A stretch of DNA of 64,000 nucleotides, from positions 14,317,201 through 14,381,200 of the forward strand of contig NC_087252.1 in assembly GCF_037042905.1 (NCBI RefSeq), read 5' to 3'. A program made the translations under genes and the position numbers. This stretch comes from Lytechinus pictus (taxonomy: Eukaryota > Echinodermata > Echinoidea > Temnopleuroida > Toxopneustidae). Position 1 is the first letter of the stretch, and every line of letters starts with the position of its first letter. Under the pieces are notes generated by a model. It searched no databases. It saw only the letters and a list, made by a program, of their open reading frames with translations, and had not been told where the DNA came from. Below, piece after piece: positions 24,431-35,267 of this stretch.

Positions 24431-25640
24431 ATGTGCATAAATTAACATATTTAATGAGTAAAAAAATTTGTGTAGAAGTTTAGAATCCCCCACCTAGTGC
24501 TATGATATAGCAAACAGAACTGAAATCGGACTTGAAATGACGAAGTCGAAGAAGCTTTTTTTCTTTTTTAATTGTGGACGGATGACAGGATCTCAGGGGG
24601 GAGGGAGGGGGGGTGGGTCAAAAGTTTCAATTTCGCCCGTCCTCTATGCTACGGCTACGCACACGATTATTGTATACTAACTAGATTTTATTATTATTTA
24701 GCCTAAGTTAGTAAGTAATTTGTTAGGACAGTTCGGGCCAGGGGCAGGAGGACCACTCAGTTACGTTAGCCTAGGGCTAGGCTATAAACTTAACTAAGGC
24801 TTAACGTTAGAAGAGCTCAGTCAGACTCACCCAAAAAGGCAAAGCCCAAACTAACTTAAGGGTTCATTACATGCCGCCGCGCACAGAAAAATCAACCATT
24901 AGTAACTTAGTCGTGTTGTGCACACCAGAAGTGAGATCCCAGCACGCGCGACCCACTAGTTAGAAATCCACTGCCAAACGCGGTTCATGGGCATGGTGCG
25001 AGGTTACTAACCTCGCAATACGTGTGTGTGAGTAAGGCTCTCTCAGTCTCACTCAGTCAGACTCAGTTGATATAGATTATAGCTCGCTTCAGTACAGCCT
25101 CATAACATAAGATAGTCATAAGTCATAATCATATTCAGGATATTCATATCATTCATATCATAGGCTAAAATAATGCCATGGCATGGAATGCAAATCATCA
25201 TATTCCAAGGTTTCTTTATTTAATTCGTTTGAAATTCGCTTTGTCCACGTTACATTGAGATCTAATCAATGTCCACCCTTGTGCGAGGCGAGATCGCGAT
25301 GATTGAAGGATCGGGCGAAACTCGTGTATAACTTCCAACACAAAAGTGAACAAATGGGACTAGCATTAAAACACTGCTGCGATAACGTAAAAAACAACAA
25401 TGTCATGGTCTTTTCGAATGACAATTTATTGATTTAAAATAAATACGAGGTATGCATATATAATGTTAATACGAAATTGAATGAAAATAGGCATCGGAAA
25501 TATAACGATATACTTACGATTTGTGCTTGAACTTGGCCACTATCACACACGATACGGCGGATTTGGACTGAATCGTCTGCAAATTTGTCTTCAAAATTTC
25601 GGCGCCAAGATGGACAAGTCGATTTTGCGCACGCGCGTTT
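24431..25640. other. Harbinger right subterminal region, no gene seen
   Basis: Mixed sequence with GAGTCTCACTCAGTCAGACTCA-type short repeats near 25040 and a GC-richer patch near 25560-25630 (GGCGCCAAGATGG). By position this could hold the transposase promoter or a 5' UTR exon read leftwards, but nothing fixes a start. Confidence 0.4.
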
Positions 25641-25858
25641 AGGAATTAAACCACCCCTATGAGCAGTCTAAATTAAAACCAAATTATGACGTAGTTAAAC
25701 CCCCCGGCGGTTTAAACTTCTTTTGTGAATAGCAAAATCGAGACAGTGGTCTAAATTTAAACCTTAGAGGGGGTTTAAACCTCGACCATGGTTTAAACTT
25801 CTTTTGTGAATTCGGGCCATACTGGTTTCCAGTATTTGCTGGACCAGTTGATTTTTAA

Positions 25859-27031
25859 CAACGAACGTAGAGGGCAGCAACACACAAGCGTGTTGCTCTA
25901 AGGAAGGTCAACTCCGCTCGAATTTTGTGACCACTTTAAAAAATAAGGTGGGGTTTTGGGAAATTTGTCGAGTTGATTTTTTTTCATTTGTTAATTTCAA
26001 ATATTTTTTAATGAACAATTATTAGATCGGTTATTCTGGGTATAAATATTAAAAATATTACTTTTATTTTCAAAGAAAATATTTAGCTTAAATAATCATG
26101 ATTTTGAAATTTTTCCTCATTTTGGAATATTAAGCCTGTAACGAGGATACCTCATATCTCTTATTTTCTTCTGCTGAATTTCGCTGCACCACTAATAAAT
26201 GCATAGACAACCACCGTAATAATCGAGGTAATTTTTCTGGCCTGGGTGCGCCGAGTCTGGGCCGGTCGCGCAGCTAGCTAGTGACGTTGATGATGCGCTG
26301 GGGCTTCAGGCGACTCGTCATAGATCTAGCAACTTAGACAATGACGTCTAATTTGCCTGGCCTGATTTGAAGTGTAATGGCTTCAGGGCTGATGTTTATC
26401 AACGATGATTATTCAAGGTTAGATTTCAAATTTTAAATGTCATTTGACTTTTAAGTCTATAAATCTGAAATAAAGGCGCTGTATCCCCGAAATCCGGGTC
26501 TAAATTTCAACTCTGAGTCCGAGACCATGGCATGGACGGCGAAAAAACAACCCATGCATCGGATGCATTGCATTGGCTGCGCGCTGCGCTGCAGCTGCAC
26601 TGTGATGATGGGTTCAGCGAAGAGCTCAGAGAAAATAAGGTGGTTATATTCAATCCCGAAATGCTTTGCGAGTGGTCACAAAATCGTCTCGACGCAAATC
26701 ACCTAATACAGCCGTCTGGTGAAATCGCTGATAACAACAATCACCGATTTGGTAATGATTTTAGTTTTTTTGAAACTTATATTTGTAAAGTTTTAAATAT
26801 CAAAGTATGTTTTTATATGTATGTATATTCCTCAACATATTTTTAAAGTTATCTTTGATATTGTTGTAGTCATATTCTTTCATATTCGTTTTTTGATCGC
26901 TACTATTAGATCGGCATTTGATTTCGTTGGCATGAACAATAAAATACGCGCGCAGCTCAGCTGCATGCGCGTATCGAGTTGACCTTCCTTATAGCAACAC
27001 GATTGTGTGTTGCTGCCCTCTACGTTCGTTG
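25859..27031. mobile_element. 1.17 kb TIR element, copy 2 (8 bp TSD ATTTTTAA)
   Basis: This is the same element as 9722-10903 in opposite orientation. It begins CAACGAACGTAGAGGGCAGC and ends with the near-perfect complement. ATTTTTAA flanks it on both sides (25851-25858, 27032-27039). The different 8 bp duplications show that each copy arrived independently, both inside ATTTTTA of ACCAGT-array sequence. Its plus strand holds the better-preserved exon-like frame (26532-26753). Confidence 0.85.
26532..26753 (+). pseudogene. Exon-like frame inside the 1.17 kb TIR element
   Basis: An ATG (26532) opens a frame of about 74 codons with content such as HWLRAALQLHCDDGF and EMLCEWSQNRL, running to a possible donor (TTTG|GTAATG) near 26753. 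The same frame is in copy 1 on the minus strand (10197-9990) but is displaced by a 2 nt difference after the ATG. Conservation between copies may only reflect shared descent. I do not recognise the family. It could be the first exon of a lost transposase gene or a captured host exon. Confidence 0.4.
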
Positions 27032-27039
27032 ATTTTTAA

Positions 27040-28067
27040 CTAGACCAGTAAAAATCAACTGGAGACCAGTTCAAACAATTGCATTCCAGTTGAAGCAAAG
27101 TAGTAATACCAGTTAAATTGTTTTTCATCAAACTGGTGTAACTGCATGGTCCAATAAATAATGACTTTATTTCAAGTTATATCATTTGACGAATTATGGA
27201 AAATTAATCTTGCAATTCAGAGAAATTTATTATCGTTATCATTGTTATCACCATTCTTCTTATAATTATCATAATTATTATTATTATGATTATTATGATC
27301 ATTGTTGTTATTATTCTTATTACTGTTATCATTGTTATTGATATTGTAATTATTATTATTGATATCATAATTATCAAGTATTAACATTATCATTAAAATA
27401 ATTATTTCCTTTGATTATGATTAAGATCAAAGCAAGATATATTCGTCTGATATAGTCAACTGGTCTAAAGTAATTCATTGTTTGAAATTGAACTGGTCAA
27501 GACCAGTAATACCAGTAATTCTGATGACGTTGATCACGTGGTTTGCCTCATTTGCATATATCCTATTTTAAAAAGAAAAATCAGGATTTAGAATGCAATA
27601 TCCTTGCAATGGCACTCATTGTTGTTTAAAAACTTTCCAAATAAGTGTGTGAACTAATTCACAATGAAAATGTGTAATTTCATATATCACATTTAAAATA
27701 ACAGCAGAAAGATTAATTTACTAACCATCTTTTCCATCACATTTCACTGACCATGGTATATAACAAACCAAATGCATGTAATAAATTGATCCAGTAAGAC
27801 CAGTGCGAGGACCAGTCAGACCAGTAGAAAAAAATCAGTATAAATTGAATTGGATACCAGTATGAAGACCAGTAACAACCACCAGAAACAAGACCAGTAT
27901 AAAATTCCAGTAATTCAAGACCAGTTAAATTTTTAACTGGACCAGTAAAACTTTAACTGGACCAGTATGACCAGTAAGACCAGTAAACCGATGTTCTAAT
28001 TTCCAGAGTTACCAGTTAAAATTCTACTGGTCTAACTGGTTCAGTGGAACTGGTTTTTCCTTCTGGG
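27040..28067. repeat. Right ACCAGT array with embedded ATT/ATC-rich simple sequence
   Basis: ACCAGT/ACTGGT motifs are dense at 27040-27150 and 27470-28067. Between them, 27220-27420 is an (ATT/ATC)-type degenerate microsatellite. The right 19 bp TIR of the composite ends the array. Confidence 0.75.
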
Positions 28068-29125
28068 GGGCTTTGTTGTTGTTTGTTGGAAATTAATGGC
28101 GACCAGTCATATTTGACTATTACCGCCAACTCGTTTGGTCAACTATTATTTTCTTTCTTTTCTTTGACGTGTCCTTTATAATCGTTCCTCTCCTTTCTTT
28201 GTTTGTTTTTGTTTTTTGTTTTTTAATAATGATTTTTATTATTATAAAGGCTATCGTATCTTACAGGTTACCGCATGATCCCGTCCCTTCTAACGACACC
28301 GTCCAGACATCGTCCTGTCTCTCCGGTGTAGACAGGGGGCTCCCTTTGGGATACTCTATAGTCTTGAAACTCGGAAAAGAAATAGAGCAATAAACTGTTA
28401 AAGAGTCTTTTCCCGTGAAATGATCTCGCATATAATTACCAATCAAATACATGTATGTCTGTTTTGTTTTGTAAAGAGAAAATATAAAATTTGATATGGG
28501 GAGGTTCGGATTATTCGAAATTTATGGGGGCATCCAAAATGAGGGCTTTAATAAATGAAATGGTGCATTGTTAAATCAAGGTTGTAAGTTAGATGGATAT
28601 GATCGAGTTAGTAAAAAAAAAATATATGTATATACACACACATGCATATACATTTTTTTTTCCATTTCTTCATCTTTATTCTTTTTCCTTTCATTTCTTC
28701 TCCTCTTCCTTCCATTTTCTTCTTTTTTTCTTTTCTTTTTTCCTCCTTCCTTTCCTTTTCCTTTCTTTTCCTTTCTTTTCCCTTTTATTTTCTCTTTATT
28801 TCCTTTGTCTTTCTCAGTTTTTTCTCTTTTCTCTTCCCCTTTTTTAAAAATCTTTTTCTCTTTTTTCAAAATGATAATGAGCTCTACTGAATACAAGGAA
28901 TATAACCCTGAGAGAAGAGAGATACATCTTATTCTAAAACAAACAGAACAATAACCATCGTCTCATGTGGTCATCATACTCATATATATACACAAATACA
29001 CACATATGTACCTATATGAACAAATAAGTAATTACATACTAATCAAATAGATATATTTCTCCCTTTCCTTCACGGAAAAAAAAAAAAAAAAAAAAAAAAA
29101 ACTGCTATCGAATTATTCTTTTTGG
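28068..29125. other. Low-complexity spacer with polypyrimidine tract and poly-A run
   Basis: 28655-28865 is another near-pure C/T tract, giving spurious F/S-rich and K/E-rich frames on opposite strands. A run of about 26 A lies at 29075-29100. No gene is supported. Confidence 0.6.
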
Positions 29126-29129
29126 AAGC

Positions 29130-29150
29130 GTTTCGTTCTTTGAACGAAAC
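29130..29150 (-). other. 9 bp stem hairpin at the non-LTR element 3' end
   Basis: GTTTCGTTC and GAACGAAAC are separated by TTT, just downstream (minus strand) of the non-LTR element's stop codon. Many non-LTR elements have a 3' hairpin recognised by their reverse transcriptase; that role here is inference. Confidence 0.45.
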
Positions 29151-29186
29151 GAACCAGTGCATTTTGGACACCTGGGTCCCAAGAAT

Positions 29187-31526
29187 TCAGGAGCCTAAGG
29201 ATTTCCTCGGGATCGGCGATGTCTGCCTCGACCTTTCAATTATATACTTAGGGCATTTTATAATGTAGTGTTCAATTGTTTCTTTCTCCGGACATGAATT
29301 GCACTGTCCCGTTGGGTGTATTTTCATTCGCCAGAGATCTTCATTTAGTCCTATATGACCTAATCGGAGTCGACGAAATATCTTTTCTCTTGCTCGTTCT
29401 AATGAGCAAGTCAGTGTTTGTAAGACCGACCTTTGGATTAGTTTATAGTGGGTATTAGGGGAGTTTTGCCATCTGGACTGCCATTGATTAAAAGAAATTA
29501 TCTTTAAAATGCTATTCACTTCGGACGTACATAAGTGATTTGTTATTTCTATGGGTTTATTGAGAGCTGCTTTGGCGTGAAAATCGGCACGTTCATTACC
29601 CATTATTCCACAGTGGGAGGGGATCCATTCAAAACTAACATCAATATTTTTAAATTTTAGATGGGACAAACTTAATAGTATTTCCGAAATGAAATTTTCT
29701 TCTTTGTTATTCTTTAATGCCAGTAAAGCACTTAAGGAGTCTGTGAAAATAACAGTACCTACAAAGATGTTATCTAACTGGTGTAGCCAATTAAGGGCCA
29801 GCATGATACCTGCCAGTTCGGTCCTGTAAATAAAAGTACCATCTGACAATCTTTTGATTGTTGATAAGAGAATGCTGGAACGCAAAATGCTGCAGAACTG
29901 CGCCTTTCCTTGGGTGTTTTGGATCCATCAGTAAAAATGTGGAGCTGATTATTCCATTTCGTATTAATACATTCTAAGCTTGTTTGTTGCAAAAATAATG
30001 GATTATCTGATTTACTTACCTTGTTTGTCAGTTCCGTTGATATAAGTGGTTCCGTTAGTAGCCAAGGGGGAAAATTTATGGGTTTAAATTTTTCTATACA
30101 TAAGTAATTATTCGAATTTGTTGTTCGATACCCGAAAGGTTTATTGCAATTCTTACCTTCCATATACTGATATTGCCAGCAAGGTTGTAAGCTTGAGAAA
30201 AGAGGATGCTTAGGTTGAAGTTCTATACTATGTTTGAATTTATGAGCTAGCTGTTGTCTTCTGAGATCTAGTGGAGTTTCTCCCATTTCTACTTGTAGAG
30301 ATGCTAAAAAGGTATATCCTTAAAGATTGGTATTGTATTGAGTCTAAAGTTTTCTTAACACTTTCTGCAGCACTATCATATGCCTCACATCCGTAGTCCA
30401 GGAGGGATCGGATATAGGATCTATATATCATCAATAGAGACTTAGAAGAGCTTCCCCATGACGTACCAGTTAAACATCTGAGGATATTCATTTTTTTCTT
30501 ACATCTGGTTGCAATGTTCTCTATATGTTGAGTCCAGGTAAGTTTCTTATCAAAAATTATTCCTAAAAAGCGATGCGAATCTTCACATTTTAAAGGTATG
30601 CTATTTATAGTAAGATTTATCTCAGATAATTTTCTGCTCTTAGTAAAAAGTATGGGGACAGTCTTCTTTTGGGAAAGCTGGAGGCCCCATGAGGAGAACC
30701 AATCATATAGAACATTCAGATAATTTTGTATTTTCTTGGTAATGAAAGGGATGTTGCTGCCAGAGATCCATATTGCACAGTCATCGGCATACAGTGAAAT
30801 TTTAATCGAGGGATCTGTAGGGATATCATGTAACGTAATGTTAAAAAGTGTGGGACTGAGGATACTACCTTGTGGGAGACCTCTATCCATCTTGAATTCT
30901 TTTGATAATTGCTTATCAACACGTACTTCATAAGTGCGGCCTTTCAAAAAGTTGTGGAGAAAACTAAGCAGGTTACATTGTATACCTATTTCATTCAATT
31001 TACGAATTAGGCCTTCTATCCATATCGTATCATATGCTTTGTTTATGTCCAAAAAGATAGCTAATGTATGTTCCTTGTTATTTATACTCTTTTGAATGTC
31101 GTTCTCAAGGTTCACTATACTATCTATGACACTCCGGTTTCTTCTGAAACCGTTCATGAAGGATGGTAATATTTCATGTTTTTCGAGGAACCAATCGAGC
31201 CTTGACTTGATCATGGTTTCCATGATTTTTATCAAGCATGATGATAAGGATATGGGCCGATATGATGAGGTATCACTTGCGTTTCCATTATGTTTTAAAA
31301 TTGGGATCATTATTGAGTGCTTAAGCTGGGATGGGATTTATTGAGATTCCAAAATCGAATTGAAGAGCAAAAGTAAGTACTCTTTTGCTACGAGAGGAAG
31401 GTTTTGGTATACTATGTAAGGTATTTTATCCTTACCCGGAGCAGAATTTCCTTTCTTTTCGATAGCTCTATTAAGTTCTGTAATACTTAATTCCTCATTC
31501 AGGACATGCGAGTTTATTTGAAGCAC
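29187..31526 (-). pseudogene. Non-LTR retrotransposon ORF2 (RT - RNase H - CCHC), 5'-truncated and frameshifted
   Basis: Minus-strand pieces in order: 31526-31338 (start of RT; SAPGKDKIPY), 31310-30240 (RT palm: SSYRPISL, FLDINKAYDTIW, GLPQGSILSPTLF, YADDCAIW, HRFLGIIFDKKLTW), 30286-29774 (start of RNase H, IFTDGSK) and 29885-29187 (RNase H: TDSLSALLAL, WIPSHCGIMGNERAD; C-terminal CCHC-type CNSC..H..C). RT copies the element RNA at the target; RNase H removes the RNA strand. RT plus RNase H plus a C-terminal zinc motif fits the I/R1/LOA-type branches. At least two frameshifts break the chain. No endonuclease or ORF1 is present upstream, so this is a dead 5'-truncated copy. The clade is not certain. 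Confidence 0.88.
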
Positions 31527-31540
31527 AATTCTGAGAAAGT

Positions 31541-31908
31541 ATACTTATTGAACTATTTGTGCTCTATAGACAATAGAAGTCAATTGTTCTTAATATATTT
31601 TGCATAAATTAGGCACTTACAGATACAAACGAACACACAAGACAAAATGTCATTTTATTAAGTGAAATTATATATTTATTGTCATACGAAATGTATTAGT
31701 GAACTGATTGAAAGCATGACACTTAACAATATGTTTATTCTTTCTGTTTCAATTACAGATTGAATGATTTGGAAGGAGAATTTTATTAAACTCCATCCTC
31801 CATACAATATGCGGTATTAGTCTCTCTGTTATTGAACTCCTTCTGTGACTTTAATGATCCATCGATTCAATTCTTTGATGCTGGTGCTCGGAGTTGTGAA
31901 GTCTGCAG
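31541..31908. other. Short spacer left of the Gypsy LTR, no gene seen
   Basis: AT-rich sequence between the truncated 5' end of the non-LTR element and the Gypsy LTR. No family or repeat is recognised. Confidence 0.4.
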
Positions 31909-32051
31909 TAGAGGATTATGTGTTATACACACTGCATGATTGGTGTAAACGTTTGTTCTTTTATGTGCACAGGGACCGTGTTCATTGTTAGCTGCCATAG
32001 CACCTGAAGCTTCATAGCCCAGAGCAACAAATTGACAAGGTTCTTATTTAT
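31909..32051 (+). repeat. Gypsy 5' LTR (143 bp)
   Basis: This block (TAGAGGATTATGTG... to ...GGTTCTTATTTAT) recurs at 46312-46454 with equal length and about four substitutions. It is short for an LTR. The gag ATG follows after only about 21 nt, leaving a very short leader; TGAACACGGTC directly after the LTR is the candidate primer site, with no tRNA assigned. Confidence 0.85.
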
Positions 32052-32072
32052 GAACACGGTCAACTTTCAAAC

Positions 32073-33344
32073 ATGCCTACCGTTAACTGCCCTATTCCCG
32101 GCTGTGACTACGCCACACCAGACCTTGATGCTGCCATCGTAGCTGCCCTTCTAACTGCCCACAGTACAATTCACACCTCTGGACAAACCGCCAAGGTCGA
32201 GAAGGTCAAGAGACCAACGATTGCTGCTGCTGGCACCAGCGAGGAATGGGCGTACTTCAAGTCGCGGTGGTCCGACTACGTTGATGCCACTAAGATCACT
32301 GGGAAAGACAAGGTTGTACAGCTTCTTGAGTGTTGTGACGAGCCCCTATGGAAGGATCTCACGCGAGCTGCTGGAGGCAGCCTCACCAACAAAACTGAGG
32401 ATGAGGTGCTGACAGCCATCAAGAAGCTTGCCGTACGAGAGGAGAACACCATGGTTGCCCGCGTGACACTCCACAACATGCGTCAAGACAGGGACGAGAC
32501 AGTTCGCAGCTTCGGAGCCCGTCTACGGGGACAAGCAGATATTTGCAAATTCATCATAGCTTGCCCTGCCTGTAATGCTGATGTCAATTACACTGACGCA
32601 ATCATGCGGGATGTGCTTACCAGGGGGATTGCCGATTCTGAAATCCAGCTCGATCTTTTAGGGAACAAAAACCAAGACATGGGCCTGGAAGAGGGTTTCC
32701 AGTTCAATGAAGCAAAAGAGGCTGGTAAACGCTCTGCCTCCTCTCTCCTCGACTCACACACGGAAACGGCCAGCAGCTCCTCCTATAGAAAAGCTAAGCA
32801 GGCGCACCCAGGGCCCAAGGACAAACAGGAACTGTGTGCCTACTGTGGCAAGAAAGGACATGGACGGAGTGCCCCAGCTCGTGTCTGCAAGACGCAGTGC
32901 CTGGCCTAGGGACAGAAATGTGGTCACTGCGACAAGTTCCACCACGTGGAGGACGTCTGTCGCACCAAGGGCAAGCAGAAAACGTCACTGTCGACCTCCT
33001 CGGGTGAGCAGGAGGGGGCAATCTTCGATACCCTTTGTACTATCTGTGACCTAGGACAATCACATGGTCTCCCCATTGATCACCATGTATATGATGACAT
33101 TTGCCTAGCATGGCACAGGAAGAGATCAACTCCTCAGCCATACCTCAATGTGACTGTAAGGGCTGTTCCGGAGGACTATCAAGCCCTCGGGTTTAACCTT
33201 TCATCCCCCTCACAAACCAGCGCCATCCCAGCCATGGCGGACACTGGGTCAGAGCTGCCTCGCCGGGTTAAAGGTCCTCCGCCGCCTTGGGTTACGTCAG
33301 CAAGACCTCATTCCTGTCACCATGGCGATGCACACCGCAACTGA
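32073..33344 (+). pseudogene. Gypsy gag and start of protease, one in-frame TAG
   Basis: A 278-codon frame from 32073 ends at a TAG (32907-32909) and continues in the same frame to 33344. It carries a capsid-like region (EEWAYFKSRWSDYV, VRSFGARLRGQA) and paired cysteine motifs: CPACNADVNY, CAYCGKKGHG, then past the stop CGHCDKFHHVEDVC. The protease signature MADTGSE lies near 33235. The stop sits where the family would probably have Trp (TGG to TAG); readthrough is possible but decay is simpler, given later stops. Shortly after the protease Asp the frame is lost to an indel. Confidence 0.85.
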
Positions 33345-33554
33345 GGGCGGCATTACGATCCTCGGAGCCGTCCCCCTTCGCCTCTCTGGCCAAGATCCTC
33401 TTGGCCACATGGTCGAGTCACGGCAACTCACTTACGTCACCGACAGTTCTGATAAGCTTTTCCTCAGCAAAGAGGCCTGCATTGCCTTGGGGATCATCTC
33501 AAAAAGCTTCCCTACTCTTGGCATGTCACAAGGGGCACACCAATCAGACAGAGC
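33322..33554 (+). pseudogene. Gypsy protease C-terminal part, cut by an insertion
   Basis: This shifted frame contains the second half of the protease region (GAVPLRLSGQD, TYVTDSSDKLFLSKEAC). It is interrupted after GACAGAGC (33547-33554) by the 4.0 kb insertion; the frame resumes at 37580 with the same eight bases. Codons beyond about 33560 belong to the inserted 15 bp repeat array. Confidence 0.8.
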
Positions 33555-33561
33555 GGTGACC

Positions 33562-33905
33562 CGACAATTGCTCCGCCGACATCTGCTCCGCCGACAATTG
33601 CTACGCAAAATACGACAACTGCTCCGCCGACAATTGCTCCGGACAGTTGCTCCGCCGGCAGTTGCTCCGTCGACAATTGCTCCGCCGATATTTGCTCCGT
33701 CGACACTTGCTCCGCCGATATTTGCTCCGTCGACATCTGCTCCGCCGATATTTGCTCCGCCGACAATTGCTCCACCGATAATTGCTCCGCCGACATCTGC
33801 TCCGATTATACGACAATTGCTCCGCCGATATTTGCTCCGCCAAAATCTGCTCCGTCAATATTTGCTCCGCCGACTTCTGCTCCGCCGTAAATTGCTCCGA
33901 TAATG
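33562..33905 (+). repeat. Left array of 15 bp iterons (GCTCCGCCGACAATT)
   Basis: Roughly twenty units of 15 bp vary at a few positions (CCG/TCG; ACAATT/ATATTT/ACATCT). The arrays translate to repetitive R/S- or P/A-rich frames on both strands, which are artefacts. The right array (37255-37570) is the inverted counterpart with near-identical unit order. Confidence 0.9.
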
Positions 33906-35267
33906 CGACATTTATTTATTCATCTATTTGTACTTTCATGCGCGTAACAATTGTAGCACAGGATGAAGACGTCAATGCAAAGTAAACTTAAACTATGCTT
34001 GCATGATATATTACATGACATACACAGGGGGCGCGGAACGGTTTTCAAAGTGGGGGCTGACCATGCTAAAAATCACAATCATATGGTAATTTTTACGTTT
34101 TTGTACAAGGTTTTGGAAAAAAAATTGGGGCTGAAGCCCCCAGCTCCCGGCCCCTGATACATAACATAGAAAGAAGTAGAAAAAATGGATAAGCACAAAG
34201 GAGGGATAGATATTCTTAATTTCTTATTCCTTGGGGGCATTTGTTTAAGTTTTATTACGTGCCTGGTGATTAAAATGAAAAAAATTACGCGTGTTCATGT
34301 AATTATTATGACAGTACAAAGAAAACTTCTTAGCGTCAAAATCGCTCTGGCGAAATATGCTCCGAATTGGAGATATTTGCTCCAGGTGAAATTCAATAGG
34401 TATGCCTTATGTTTACAATTTAAAAAAAAATGCGCATAAATGTCCCATTTCCAGGTTGATAACAGCTCGCGCTTCGTGCTCGCATTATAAATTCAGTGCG
34501 ATGCGTTATTGGGTTTCATGCATATGATACTATATTATTACTGGTATGTATATACATTATTTCTTTTAAAAACAACATTATTTGTTTATACGTTATGAGA
34601 GATATACATACATATATTCATTTATTGAAATATATTTATATTGTTGCTATTGCACAGAATAGAATAAAATACAACCGAAGTCTCGTCTTATAGTAACTCA
34701 CCAGTAGCGTAATGAGCCAAAAAAAAATGGAGGGGGCCAGACAAGGATGACATTTAGTTTCCTTTCCTTTATTCTTTTTTTTTATTGGTAGGGAGAATGG
34801 GGGGGGGGGGATCCGTGACCCCTAGCACGCCCCTCCCCTATCTGTACGCCAGTGATGATCATGCTTTCGTTTGAATGAAAAAAGGTGCAAGGGTAGATAA
34901 AGCCCAAGACGTATTAAAAAATATTGATAAAAATATTAATAATTATAATGCTGATAAATGTGAAATAAATCAAGCGGTAACCAATGAAAATAAATAGTGT
35001 GAAAGAACAAAACGAGAAAGAGGGAGAGAGAGAGAGAGGGGCGCGCGCGCGCGAATGTATGGTGTATAAGTTGCTGGAAAGCAGAAGAGCAGGGGCGGAT
35101 CCAGCCTTCGCCAATAGGGGGGGGGGGGGGCGCGGTTTTTTAAACCATATTTTCCCCGATCGGCCGCTCGATGATGATTTTGGTCTCTTTGAAGGGGTAG
35201 TCCTAATATTCACTTCTTAGCTTTATTATAAATCAACATAAATATGTAATATCATCCTTATTCATAT

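Larger units (their letters stand above)
10961..25810. mobile_element. PIF/Harbinger DNA transposon, autonomous-looking
   Basis: Inverted ends TTCACAAAAGAAGTTTAAAC (10961) and its complement (ending 25810) enclose the two genes that define PIF/Harbinger: a MYB/SANT protein on + and a HARBI1-like DDE transposase on -, convergently transcribed. A second inner copy of the right end lies at about 25709-25729, and GTTTAAAC/CCATGG palindromic modules fill both ends, so the exact boundary is uncertain. I could not find the expected 3 bp target duplication. The span is large for the family because introns and intergenic spaces carry secondary repeats (12812-13253, 22948-23500, 23940-24430). Confidence 0.85.
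9486..28067. mobile_element. 18.6 kb composite bounded by 19 bp perfect TIR and ACCAGT arrays
   Basis: The ends CCCAGAAGGAAAAACCAGT (9486-9504) and ACTGGTTTTTCCTTCTGGG (28049-28067) are perfect reverse complements. Both ends carry dense ACCAGT/ACTGGT repeats (9486-9713; 25815-25850 and 27040-28067). A ~120 bp block at about 9580-9700 recurs in direct orientation at about 27040-27160. Inside are two inverted 1.18 kb elements and a large PIF/Harbinger element. I see no clear target duplication outside the TIR. The simplest reading is a non-autonomous element of roughly 1.3 kb with subterminal arrays, expanded by later insertions. Its superfamily is not recognised. Confidence 0.6.

Noticed and set aside
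29075-29100. Poly-A run as tail of the non-LTR element
   Set aside because: The element reads on the minus strand, so its tail would appear as poly-T on the plus strand here.
33601-33858. R/S-rich and P/A-rich repetitive frames on both strands (also 37265-37640)
   Set aside because: They are translations of the 15 bp iteron array; every frame is open because the repeat unit lacks stops.
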